DNA from: M3007 sp046160625
GTDB taxonomy: Bacteria; Bacteroidota; Bacteroidia; Chitinophagales; Saprospiraceae
Assembly (NCBI GenBank): GCA_046160625.1
Contig: JBJXGZ010000118.1
Span: 149,336-213,335 of the forward strand
DNA length: 64,000 nucleotides
Direction of reading: 5' to 3'
Position 1 is the stretch's first letter, and every line of letters starts with the position of its first letter. This document shows positions 25,358-33,308 of this stretch, in pieces. The notes beneath the pieces were generated by a model. It had not been told where the DNA came from. It did no database searches and was given only the letters and a program-made list of their open reading frames with translations. Made by a program: the position numbers and the translations under genes.

Positions 25358-27442
25358 CTAATTTTGTAAAACAAAGATCGTCCCTGCGCCCAAGGGCATG
25401 CCCTGTGAGGTTTTCAGCCAATAATGGTACGCCCCGTTTGTTAGTTCGCCGCGGTCAATTCGTAGCTGCGTACCGGTAAAGGCAATCGAGTACTGTTTTT
25501 TCCCTGAGTTATCAAACAGCTCAAAGACCATGCTTTGTACAGCCGGCAATTGACCATTGATGGTCAGGAGTGTTGACTCGCGAAAAGGATTGGGGGAAAT
25601 TCGGAGGATGGGCTCTTCCTTTGGAGGTGTTTTAACATCAGTAGTAGCCGAGCTGGTACGGTAAATGCCATCCCGTTCCTGAGGCGAAAAAAGGTACTGT
25701 GCGGGGTTGAGTGAAAAATTGACATTGGCCGAACCGTCGGTGGGCAGTGGAGCATAAATGTCAAAGGATTGCCCTCCATCTGCCGACACCAATGCGCAGT
25801 TTGGGGTATCATCGTAGGCAAAAACCAAACCATCGTCGTTGACGACCGGATTGTAAACAAGGTATTCGTTGAAGGGAGGGATCGAATCCCAGGTCAAGCC
25901 GCCATCAAATGACTTGAAAAGTGCAGAGGGAATGCCGCTCGTAACATATAGCCCTCCATTGGAGGCAAGATAAGGGCTACCCGAAAACCCGTGGTCAGCA
26001 ATTTTTACCCAGGATTGAGCCTCGTCGAAAGATTTGTGAACACCGTCTGTCCGCGTAGAAAGCAGACTGCCGTCTGGCATAAAAAGAAGGTTTTCAAGAT
26101 AAAAATTGGGGCGTTCCAGCCAGTTTTGGCCACCATCGTTCGAAATATAAAATCCGTTCCAATGACGAACGAAAACGGCGCCTGTTTGAGGGCTGATCCA
26201 AAGGCGGTTAAAATTGTATTCGGTTAATTTGGGCACTTGAAGCACCGTGTACGACTGGCCTTCATCCGTAAATTTCAGGAAATTAAACCCTGTCCAAAGA
26301 TACCAACTGCCATCAGGAGCAGCTTGAAGGGAATGATGGCCTATTAAATTAGAAAAATAATTTACCGCTTCCCACTTCAATTGCCAGGTATCTCCGCCGT
26401 CAATGCTGTAAAAAAGCCCATCGGGGGTAAGCGCCAGCATACGGGTGTCGTCCAGGTGCTTCAAGGTTAGAACATCAGAGCTCAAAATCCCGTTGGCCGA
26501 AAAATGCCATGTTGCCCCGTCATCATCTGATCGGTGCAAACTTCCGCCATATCCGCGCAGCGCAAAAACCGATCCCTCGGGTGTGGAATAAAAAAGGTTG
26601 AGTTCGTTTTGACCGCCATCGGTTAGTGGTAGCCAGGTTAAGCCATTGTCGTCGGAATATTTTGACATAAACCATTCAAAAGCAAACACCCGGCCCGTGA
26701 TGCTTACTCCAACTGATACTTCCCGCTCCGAATTTGGAAGCATCGGATCAATACTCGTCCAACTCAGGCCATTATCCAAAGAACGCCAGAGAAGGTCCCG
26801 CGCACCCATAAAAATGACTCCATTTGGCCCAAAAGACCACTGGTACGGGTGCGATAATGCCGAGTCTTCAAACAGTACGGACCAGCTAAAGCCATTGTCC
26901 GATGAGACCCACACAGTACTTGCATTCACCGCATTTTGCCAGGCATATACATCGCCCGTGTTCGGGTTGAAGACAAAACCACCTGATGCGTCTGTAATAT
27001 TGGTAACCGTCTGCCAGCTGCCGCCGTTGTCAATAGAGCGCTTGATGCCGCCTGGCGTACCAATTAAAATCTCTCCTCCTGGCAATGCATAAATAGTCTC
27101 GTGCGAAATGGTGCTGATTTCGCTCCAGGTTTCGCCGTTGTCCGTGGATTGGTGCAACTTGTTGTGCTTACCCGCGTACAAGTTGCCATCCGCCCCAGCA
27201 ACCAATGGCCATGACCATGAATCGGCAGGTGTCAAGGGCATTTTCTGCCATTGATGACCACCATCCGAAGAGCGGTAAAGGTCGGGGTAGAACTTTTTTC
27301 TCATAAACAAATAGCCTTGTTTGCCGGGAAAGACAAGGCCGCCCCCTCCGGGAGGTCCTCCCAATTTCTGCCAGGATTGTGCTGGGAGAAACAATGGAAA
27401 AACAAAGAAAACAAAGATTAAAAAACGGTAAACGGGTTTCAT
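25358..27442 (-). CDS. secreted Asp-box (BNR/sortilin-like) beta-propeller with T9SS sorting domain
   Basis: The frame is open further upstream, but the ATG complementary to 27440-27442 is chosen because it starts a clean signal peptide (MKPVYRFLIFVFFVFPLFLP, cleavage after PAQ). The 694-residue protein has at least ten Asp-box motifs of the form S-x-D-x-G-x-x-W (YRSSDGGHQW, HQSTDNGETW, KRSIDNGGSW, WRSLDNGLSW, HRSDDDGATW, YISNDGGQNW, FKSFDGGLTW), the pattern of sortilin/Vps10-like and sialidase-like propellers. The last about 75 residues (ISPNPFRESTLLTING to AGTIFVLQN) form a T9SS sorting domain. No hydrolase active site is evident, so a binding or structural role outside the cell is more likely than enzymatic activity. 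Confidence 0.87.
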   Translation of the reverse strand: MKPVYRFLIFVFFVFPLFLPAQSWQKLGGPPGGGGLVFPGKQGYLFMRKKFYPDLYRSSDGGHQWQKMPLTPADSWSWPLVAGADGNLYAGKHNKLHQSTDNGETWSEISTISHETIYALPGGEILIGTPGGIKRSIDNGGSWQTVTNITDASGGFVFNPNTGDVYAWQNAVNASTVWVSSDNGFSWSVLFEDSALSHPYQWSFGPNGVIFMGARDLLWRSLDNGLSWTSIDPMLPNSEREVSVGVSITGRVFAFEWFMSKYSDDNGLTWLPLTDGGQNELNLFYSTPEGSVFALRGYGGSLHRSDDDGATWHFSANGILSSDVLTLKHLDDTRMLALTPDGLFYSIDGGDTWQLKWEAVNYFSNLIGHHSLQAAPDGSWYLWTGFNFLKFTDEGQSYTVLQVPKLTEYNFNRLWISPQTGAVFVRHWNGFYISNDGGQNWLERPNFYLENLLFMPDGSLLSTRTDGVHKSFDEAQSWVKIADHGFSGSPYLASNGGLYVTSGIPSALFKSFDGGLTWDSIPPFNEYLVYNPVVNDDGLVFAYDDTPNCALVSADGGQSFDIYAPLPTDGSANVNFSLNPAQYLFSPQERDGIYRTSSATTDVKTPPKEEPILRISPNPFRESTLLTINGQLPAVQSMVFELFDNSGKKQYSIAFTGTQLRIDRGELTNGAYHYWLKTSQGMPLGAGTIFVLQN

Positions 27443-27542
27443 ACATGGGTGTTTTTGTGAAATAATCAAGTACTTAGGAGCAGTAAAACTACACTGTTTT
27501 TTAGTGCGGATCAAGGACGCTGAACCACACGGATCATACGGT

Positions 27543-27550
27543 TATCTTTG
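27543..27550 (+). promoter_or_regulatory. -7 promoter box just before a start codon
   Basis: TATCTTTG ends 12 bases before the ATG at 27563, so the predicted transcript start (about 27556) leaves almost no leader. The -33 TTG is not clear. Confidence 0.5.
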
Positions 27551-27562
27551 CAGTTAAAAAAC

Positions 27563-28249
27563 ATGGTCGCACTCTTCAGATTGCTTTTCGCCGCCCTCCT
27601 GGTCGGATTATTCATTACCGGAATCTTTTATTTCATTGCCAACATATTGAGCAGCGTTGCCTTCAATCCTGCATCGCGGGCCTGGAAAGAATTGCTTGCC
27701 AAACTGCGTGGGCGCTTGAATAATCGTGATAAATTACGCACCAAGGGGATGCCCGAACTGCTTATCACCTGCGATGCCGAAACCCTCACACATCTTTCCT
27801 TGAAGCCAAAAATCCTGAAAAAAGCTGGCTGGCGCGACCCCATTTTTGAAGGCTTTTTCAGCACTATTTACCAGGAACCATTAATGGTATTTGCCGGACA
27901 AAAAAGCGGGAAGACCTCAGTAGTTGTTGCAAAGACTAGCGATAAAGAGTTCGTTTTCAGACAAAAAGGAAAAGAAACAGCTATTTGGAAGGACGACAAA
28001 CCTTTCGCTGTATTGGTAGATGGCCTGCTTCTTTCCAGCGACAAACAAAGCCAGCTGTTGGCAAAATTGGAGACCGATCCCGAACTCCGCCAATGGCCCG
28101 TGTTGCTTGGTCAAAGTGAGGCTGCTACGATTACCAATGGGCAGCGTGCCGTATCGCCCATCCCTCGGGCGGTTACCTTGCTGCGCAATCTCTCGCCGGA
28201 AGAGGAGCAGACGCTGCTGCTATTGGCAGTAGTGCAGGGACTGAAATAA
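27563..28249 (+). CDS. hypothetical membrane-anchored protein
   Basis: The frame extends to a TTG at 27548, but that TTG is part of the promoter box TATCTTTG, so the ATG at 27563 is the better start. The 228-residue protein has an N-terminal membrane segment (about residues 4-30) and a basic linker. A mixed alpha/beta region of about 130 residues follows (from AGWRDPIFEG to AVLVDGLLLSSDKQ), with alternating strands that faintly recall tubby/scramblase-like folds. That resemblance is only an impression. No function is assigned. It stands alone, with a large inverted repeat directly after its stop. Confidence 0.72.
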   Translation: MVALFRLLFAALLVGLFITGIFYFIANILSSVAFNPASRAWKELLAKLRGRLNNRDKLRTKGMPELLITCDAETLTHLSLKPKILKKAGWRDPIFEGFFSTIYQEPLMVFAGQKSGKTSVVVAKTSDKEFVFRQKGKETAIWKDDKPFAVLVDGLLLSSDKQSQLLAKLETDPELRQWPVLLGQSEAATITNGQRAVSPIPRAVTLLRNLSPEEEQTLLLLAVVQGLK

Positions 28250-28448
28250 ATGTCCAATGTCCAACAAGGATTAAAATGTCCAATGTCCAACAAGGAATTT
28301 CCAATGTCCAAGTTGGCGTTGTGCATAGCCACTCAATCGAATTCTTGCCATTTAAGCACTACAAATGCCAAACCCAGGGCTTATTTGGACATTGGAAATT
28401 CCTTGTTGGACATTGGACATTTTAATCCTTGTTGGACATTGGACATTT
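28248..28448. repeat. large inverted word repeat (tgtccaatgtccaacaagg family)
   Basis: Two 64-base arms (28248-28311 and 28385-28448) are perfect reverse complements, each made of three copies of the word tccaatgtccaa, and flank a 73-base centre. The left arm starts at the stop of the small membrane protein gene. It is among the largest elements of the window's word-repeat class. The centre contains no gene. Confidence 0.9.
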
Positions 28449-28652
28449 TTTTACCAGCCACCCAACCCTTCCGCCCACCCCTGCGTAATGGATTCTGAAC
28501 ACAAACAAATAAACACACCGTACGCTTTCGCCGGAGACCAAAAGAGGCCTCCGGCGGAGATTTTAAACCGCAAAATGTAAAACAGGAAAATGTAAAACCG
28601 CAAAATCGAACGCCCCAAAATCTTAAGCACAAATTCAAATTGTAAAACAACC
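28449..28652. other. non-coding stretch with a half word repeat
   Basis: I see no gene here. Bases 28565-28605 hold two forward copies of the word ccgcaaaatgtaaaa, related to the elements after sprA and at 18643, but without the opposite arm, so this looks like half an element. A short GC-rich stem (cgccggagacc / ggcctccggcg) lies at 28529-28557. Confidence 0.5.
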
Positions 28653-29210
28653 TTGAACCTCGACCCGAAACTTCTACAAGCAGCCCATAAAGGCGACCGC
28701 AAAGCACAATACGCGCTTTACCGCTCGTGCTTTCCGGTACTTATGGCGGTGTGTATGCGCTATCGGCGCAACCAACAAGATGCGGTGTCGGCGGTGAACA
28801 GCGGGTTTCTCAAAATAATCCAAAACCTTGACCGGTACAAACGCGATGAGGTGCCATTTGAAGCCTGGATTCGGCGGATTATGATTAATACGGTGATTGA
28901 CGAATTCCGCCGCGAAAAGAAATGGCGCCAGCTGACTGTGTTCACCGAAGATATAGAGCGGGCCTATCCCAGCGAACCGATTGATTGGAACGAAGCCGAC
29001 CAACGTCTTGATATTCAACATCTTGAAGCCTTGTTACAACGACTTCCGCCCATGACCCAGAAGGTTTTTAATCTCTTTGCAATTGATGGATTCAGTCACC
29101 AGGAAATCAGCGATATGCTCGGTATGAGCGAAGGCACGTCTAAATGGCATGTCAGCACTGCGCGGGCCCAGCTGCAATCCTGGATAAAAGCGGAAATGGT
29201 GGTTGGGTGA
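28653..29210 (+). CDS. ECF-type RNA polymerase sigma factor
   Basis: The 185-residue protein has sigma-70 region 2 at about residues 15-90 (RRNQQDAVSAVNSGFLKIIQ, then FEAWIRRIMINTVIDEFRRE) and region 4 at about 125-180 (RLPPMTQKVFNLFAIDGFSH, then a helix-turn-helix with MSEGTSKWHVSTARAQL). The start is a TTG, since no ATG precedes the conserved part in frame. ECF factors redirect RNA polymerase to a small regulon and are usually held by a membrane anti-sigma factor. The next gene encodes a single-pass membrane protein that could play that part, so the two are probably one signalling unit. Confidence 0.93.
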   Translation: MNLDPKLLQAAHKGDRKAQYALYRSCFPVLMAVCMRYRRNQQDAVSAVNSGFLKIIQNLDRYKRDEVPFEAWIRRIMINTVIDEFRREKKWRQLTVFTEDIERAYPSEPIDWNEADQRLDIQHLEALLQRLPPMTQKVFNLFAIDGFSHQEISDMLGMSEGTSKWHVSTARAQLQSWIKAEMVVG

Positions 29211-29214
29211 GGTT

Positions 29215-29300
29215 ATTTGTTGATTTGGGGTACCAGAACCAAATCCACAAATAACCAAATAACCAAATAACCAAATAACCAAATAACCAAATCCCCAATT
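29215..29300. repeat. tandem word repeat (aaataacc family)
   Basis: Five head-to-tail copies of aaataacc lie in a partly inverted setting (gttatttgttgatttgggg to the left, ccaaatccccaattg to the right) between the sigma factor gene and its presumed partner. Similar ccaaata words recur at 59530-59612. The number of copies is likely to vary between strains. Confidence 0.7.
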
Positions 29301-29341
29301 GACCGAATCCTTAATTAACCCAATACCCACTCACTCAGAAG

Positions 29342-30754
29342 ATGGAAAATATAGACGACCTGATGCGACAAAAATTTGACTCCGACGATCCGGGGGAGCG
29401 TTTCGAGTTCCGTGAGGAATACTGGGAACAGGCCCAAGCCTTGCTCGAAAAGGAGGAGGGCAAACGTGGCAGGCGATTTTGGCTCATTATCGGGCTGGTA
29501 CTGGCTTTGGCATTGCTTACCTGGTTGTTGCTAATGCAAGGCTCAGATGGAAGTTTGTCAGAAAAAAAAGCAGGAGAGAAAGCGCCAACGGTGGCTAATG
29601 AAAAACCGGAACGGCCAAACTATGCCGATGGAAAAGATACTTTGAGTGGGCAAACAATGCAATCATCAAACGCAAGGGAACAAACAAATGATGGAATCAG
29701 ACAAGGGGATGAAAACATGTCAATCTCCCCAATTCCAATAGCACCAACCGGAAGCAAAATACCGGAAAGGACAAGGCATGGTAACACAGGTAATAAATCA
29801 ATTTCAAACACGGATGCAGGGACTACAATAAGCCTAGCAGACGCAGAAATTTCACGACAAATTCTGGCAGGTAAAAATGATGCGGTAAACACTGGCGGTA
29901 TAGATATCGCCCGGAAAGAAACCACCAAACCTGACGACAATTCACCATTCACCACTCCACCATTCACCAATCCACCCGCCGAAGCCACAGCGAAGGAGGG
30001 TCCACCAATCACCATCCCAATCTTCACCATTCCAACGCCTTTGTATCCAATGCCCTTGCCTGAGCGGATTTTTCAGATCCAGAAACGGCCCACTCTAGCC
30101 AAGGAGCCAATTGCAGCGAAAATAAAGCCTGTAAAAGACAAAGGTTTTTCGTTTGGATTATCAGTGGCCGGAGCAGCGTATCAGCAGTCTGACACTGTCG
30201 GACGTTGGGCAGCTTGGACTGTGGGTGCTTTTGGGGATTACCAATTGAATAAAAGCTGGTCTTTTATGTTGGGAGTACAAACCCGTTTTGTGCCTGGTCA
30301 CATGGCACAGGCAGATTCATCCAATCCCAATCTGGTAGAGAACCTGCGTTATTCGTTTGGCTACCAAAGTGAGGAATGGAGGCTAGAAACCCGCGGGTTG
30401 CACTTCCTCGAAGTGCCGATTTCTGCGCATTGGCACAAAGGTTCCTGGGGTCTGGAAGCGGGTGGTGCAGCTGGCATGCTTCTCGGTGTCCAAAATCGTA
30501 CGGAACACACAACGGAGTCTTCTTTGGAAACTCCAAAAACCACGGTCAAAAGGTTTGTAAAAGGGAATTTCAAACCTTACAACCAGCGATATTTCTCGGC
30601 CTTCGCCGGGGCGGAGTATCGCCTGAACAATCGGTTTTCCTTAATGACAAGGGCACAGTATCGTTTTACGCCAGTATTCAAGACTTTAGGAGAAGGCCTG
30701 AAAAACAATGGTTTAGGGAATGTTGAATTGGGGCTTAGGCTTCGTTTGTTTTAA
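29342..30754 (+). CDS. single-pass membrane protein with C-terminal beta-barrel-like domain, possible anti-sigma regulator
   Basis: The 470-residue protein has a short acidic N-terminal part (1-40), a membrane helix (about 46-65), a long low-complexity Ser/Thr/Pro/Asn-rich region (66-265) with a TIPIFTIPTPLYPMPLP stretch, and a C-terminal region (267-470). The latter has alternating strands and aromatic girdles resembling an eight- to ten-stranded outer-membrane barrel and ends in LGLRLRLF. If both readings are right, one chain is anchored in the inner membrane and reaches the outer membrane. Its place after an ECF sigma factor suggests that residues 1-40 may bind the sigma factor. No classical anti-sigma zinc motif is visible. 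The function is inferred. Confidence 0.65.
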   Translation: MENIDDLMRQKFDSDDPGERFEFREEYWEQAQALLEKEEGKRGRRFWLIIGLVLALALLTWLLLMQGSDGSLSEKKAGEKAPTVANEKPERPNYADGKDTLSGQTMQSSNAREQTNDGIRQGDENMSISPIPIAPTGSKIPERTRHGNTGNKSISNTDAGTTISLADAEISRQILAGKNDAVNTGGIDIARKETTKPDDNSPFTTPPFTNPPAEATAKEGPPITIPIFTIPTPLYPMPLPERIFQIQKRPTLAKEPIAAKIKPVKDKGFSFGLSVAGAAYQQSDTVGRWAAWTVGAFGDYQLNKSWSFMLGVQTRFVPGHMAQADSSNPNLVENLRYSFGYQSEEWRLETRGLHFLEVPISAHWHKGSWGLEAGGAAGMLLGVQNRTEHTTESSLETPKTTVKRFVKGNFKPYNQRYFSAFAGAEYRLNNRFSLMTRAQYRFTPVFKTLGEGLKNNGLGNVELGLRLRLF

Positions 30755-30767
30755 TAAATTGCTCCTT

Positions 30768-31505
30768 ATGAGAAAAATAACCAAGCACCTAATCCATAAT
30801 AAACCGCAGAGGCACAGAGGCGCGGAGCGTGTGAAAATCAATACTCTGCGCCGCTGCGCCTCTGCGGTTTATTATGTTCGACTGCTTATTCCAATAACGT
30901 TCGCCACCATTATATGGTCGGCTTGCAGCAAGTCCGAGCCACCCGATGGTGGATTTGGTTCTCCAGTTTTTTCTGTTGGAATTGAAGCTCCACCTGATTC
31001 AGGAGTTGGCTTGACCGCAGGCCTGGATGGGACATATCTGTTTACCCGGGTTGAACGAGGTTCTGACGGCACCAGTCCATTGGTGATGTCAGGCGCATTT
31101 GCCGACGCCTCGTGTCCCGCAGGCGATTGTCCGGGTAGCGTGAAGTTTGAATTTACAAATGAATGGTTGGAGAACTTTGTTCGCCCTGATTCAATTTTTG
31201 CCATTGACCAATCTTGGGAGTATAAGTCGCCGCTCAGCGACAGTTTTGCCCTGCATACCGTGTCCATCCAATGGGTTAAGACTGATGGATCAGTTCTTCG
31301 TTCAGACCTTCTGGTTCAACCTCAGGATACATTCGGGTCTTTGTCGTACTTCACTATTTTGGCCTCGGAACCCTGGGAAGTCAACGAACGTGGTGAGAAG
31401 ACCTGGAAAATGAATGTAGACTTTTCTTGTTGGTTGCTTGATCCGATTCAGGGTCAGGAGCGAAAAGTAATAGGCAGCGGCGTAATTGCGGTTGGGTATC
31501 GGTAA
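30768..31505 (+). CDS. hypothetical lipoprotein
   Basis: The 245-residue frame from the ATG at 30768 has a lipoprotein signal ending in the lipobox IWSAC (Cys at about residue 54). The body is a beta-rich domain with no recognised family; paired Cys occur in DASCPAGDCPG. The N-terminus is odd: codons 10-37 are made of an inverted word repeat. A GTG at 30831, in the repeat loop, would give a 224-residue protein with a normal-length signal peptide (MKINTLRRCASAVYYVRLLI) and may be the true start. The gene follows the sigma factor and membrane-barrel genes closely and may belong to their unit. Confidence 0.7.
   Translation: MRKITKHLIHNKPQRHRGAERVKINTLRRCASAVYYVRLLIPITFATIIWSACSKSEPPDGGFGSPVFSVGIEAPPDSGVGLTAGLDGTYLFTRVERGSDGTSPLVMSGAFADASCPAGDCPGSVKFEFTNEWLENFVRPDSIFAIDQSWEYKSPLSDSFALHTVSIQWVKTDGSVLRSDLLVQPQDTFGSLSYFTILASEPWEVNERGEKTWKMNVDFSCWLLDPIQGQERKVIGSGVIAVGYR
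30795..30876. repeat. inverted word repeat (ccgcagaggc family) inside a lipoprotein gene
   Basis: Perfect 19-base outer arms (30795-30813, cataataaaccgcagaggc, and 30858-30876) enclose further pairing words. The loop gtgaaaatcaa also occurs, reversed, in the related element at 58202-58272. The element occupies the 5' end of the lipoprotein reading frame. Confidence 0.85.
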
Positions 31506-31514
31506 GTCGTAACC

Positions 31515-31622
31515 GGTTAATGAAGGTTTATAAAGGTTGATATTACACTCAGAAAGCAAAGACTTGGCCTTTTTCGAGTGCAAAAAATAAACCCTTATGA
31601 ACTTTATAAACCTTCATCAACC
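31515..31622. repeat. inverted repeat upstream of nadB
   Basis: The arms ggtt.atgaaggtttataaaggtt (31515-31538) and their complement (31600-31622) flank about 60 bases. The right arm ends 19 bases before the nadB promoter box, so the element probably closes the lipoprotein transcript. Confidence 0.75.
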
Positions 31623-31641
31623 ACATGGGATTGCCACCTAT

Positions 31642-31649
31642 TATGTTTG
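31642..31649 (+). promoter_or_regulatory. -7 promoter box of nadB
   Basis: TATGTTTG ends 4 bases before the nadB ATG (31654), which predicts a transcript starting at or next to the start codon. No -33 TTG is found at 19-20 bases. Confidence 0.5.
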
Positions 31650-31653
31650 CACC

Positions 31654-33264
31654 ATGACACGCACCAAAACAGACATCCTCGTGCTCGGTTCCGGCATTGC
31701 CGGGCTTACGTTTGCCATCAAAGCTTCCCGACTTTTTCCTGACCGACAAATTCTTGTACTCACAAAAACAGTTGAAGGGGAGAGTAACACACGCTACGCC
31801 CAAGGTGGCGTAGCTGCCGTTTGGGATCTTGAAAAAGACAATTTTGAAAAACATATTGCGGATACCCTGGATGCTGGCGACGGACTTTGCAAGACAGACA
31901 TCGTGCGCATTGTAGTGGAAGAAGGCCCGGAACGGGTACGCGAAATCATCGGCTGGGGCGCTCAGTTCGACAAAGGAAAAGGCTCCTCCGAATACGATCT
32001 TGCCCGGGAAGGCGGCCATTCCGAACACCGGATACTCCATTATAAAGACCTCACAGGCTGGGAAATGCAGCGCACCCTCATGGAGGAAGCCAAACAATGC
32101 CCCAATATCACCATCTCCGAACATTGTTTTGCGCTTGACCTCATCACACAGCACCACTTGGGGCGCATGGTCATCCGCGTTACACCGGGCATAGAGTGCT
32201 ACGGCTGTTACGCGCTCAACAAGCAAAATGGCGACATTGATACCATCCTGGCCCGGGTTACAGTGCTATGTACTGGCGGCGCAGGGCAGGTGTATAAATC
32301 CACTACCAATCCCCTCATTGCAACTGGCGACGGGGTAGCAATGGCCTACCGCGCCAAAGGCAGGGTGGAGGGCATGGAATTTATTCAATTCCACCCAACC
32401 GCACTTTACAATCCGGCGGGTGATAACCCTTCGTTCCTTGTGTCAGAAGCAGTGCGAGGATTTGGCGGAATCTTAAAAACGGCTGAAGGCGAGGAGTTTA
32501 TGCAACATTACGATCCACGCCTCTCACTCGCACCGCGTGATATTGTGGCACGAGCCATTGACTCCGAAATGAAAAAAAGAGGCACGGAGTGTATGTATCT
32601 GGACTGCCGCCATTTGAACAAGGAAGACTTTCTGGCGCACTTCCCCACTATTTATGAAAAATGCAAAAGCATTGGCATTGACCCGATGATGAACATGATT
32701 CCTATTGTACCAGCCTGCCACTACACTTGCGGGGGCGTTTTGGTGGACGAATACGGCCATACCAGCATCCATCGGCTGTACGCTGCTGGTGAATGTACGA
32801 GCACCGGCTTGCATGGCGCCAATCGTTTGGCCTCCAACTCATTGCTCGAAGGCATGGTGTTTGCCCACCGCGTGGCGCATGATTTGGTCGGAAAATTGGA
32901 TGCCTGGGAATTACAGGAGGGCATTCCAGACTGGAACGCTGAGGGCACTACAGATCCTCAAGAAATGGTGCTTATAACGCAAGGACTAAAGGAATTGCGG
33001 GAAATAATGTCCTACTACGTCGGCATTGTGCGTTCAAATGTGCGTCTAAAACGCGCGCTCGACCGCCTATTTCTGTTGTACCAGGAGACGGAGGAACTTT
33101 ACAAAACAACCACCATCAGCCCACAATTGATGGAACTCCGCAACCTCATTACGGTGGCGTATCTCATTACCCGCTCGGCCTCTCACCGCCGCGAAAGCAG
33201 GGGCTTGCATTACACTACAGATTACCCGGAACAACTGCCTTTTGTGGAGCATTCAGTGCTTTAG
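31654..33264 (+). CDS. nadB: L-aspartate oxidase
   Basis: The 536-residue flavoprotein has the FAD-binding dinucleotide fold at its N-terminus (LVLGSGIAGLTFAIKA, residues 9-24), the flavoprotein motif SNTRYAQGGVAAVWD (about 44-58), the substrate region GGHSEHRILHYKDLTG, and the conserved AAGECTSTGLHGANRLASNS near residues 378-397. It oxidises L-aspartate to iminoaspartate, the first step of de novo NAD synthesis, normally followed by NadA and NadC, which are not in the window. The open frame extends to an ATG at 31597, but that region is an inverted repeat. The ATG at 31654, right after the promoter box, begins MTRTKTDILVLGSG and is preferred. Confidence 0.95.
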   Translation: MTRTKTDILVLGSGIAGLTFAIKASRLFPDRQILVLTKTVEGESNTRYAQGGVAAVWDLEKDNFEKHIADTLDAGDGLCKTDIVRIVVEEGPERVREIIGWGAQFDKGKGSSEYDLAREGGHSEHRILHYKDLTGWEMQRTLMEEAKQCPNITISEHCFALDLITQHHLGRMVIRVTPGIECYGCYALNKQNGDIDTILARVTVLCTGGAGQVYKSTTNPLIATGDGVAMAYRAKGRVEGMEFIQFHPTALYNPAGDNPSFLVSEAVRGFGGILKTAEGEEFMQHYDPRLSLAPRDIVARAIDSEMKKRGTECMYLDCRHLNKEDFLAHFPTIYEKCKSIGIDPMMNMIPIVPACHYTCGGVLVDEYGHTSIHRLYAAGECTSTGLHGANRLASNSLLEGMVFAHRVAHDLVGKLDAWELQEGIPDWNAEGTTDPQEMVLITQGLKELREIMSYYVGIVRSNVRLKRALDRLFLLYQETEELYKTTTISPQLMELRNLITVAYLITRSASHRRESRGLHYTTDYPEQLPFVEHSVL

Positions 33265-33308
33265 GGATGCGATGCTGGTGGAACACGGAAGAGACGGATT
33301 CCACCACC

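Noticed and set aside
28250..28707. Short open frames on both strands in the large inverted repeat
   Set aside because: Their translations mirror the repeat words, and none extends beyond the elements into conserved sequence.
29215..29300. Possible CRISPR array in the aaataacc repeats
   Set aside because: The repeat unit is only 8 bases, head to tail without spacers, so it is a simple tandem repeat.
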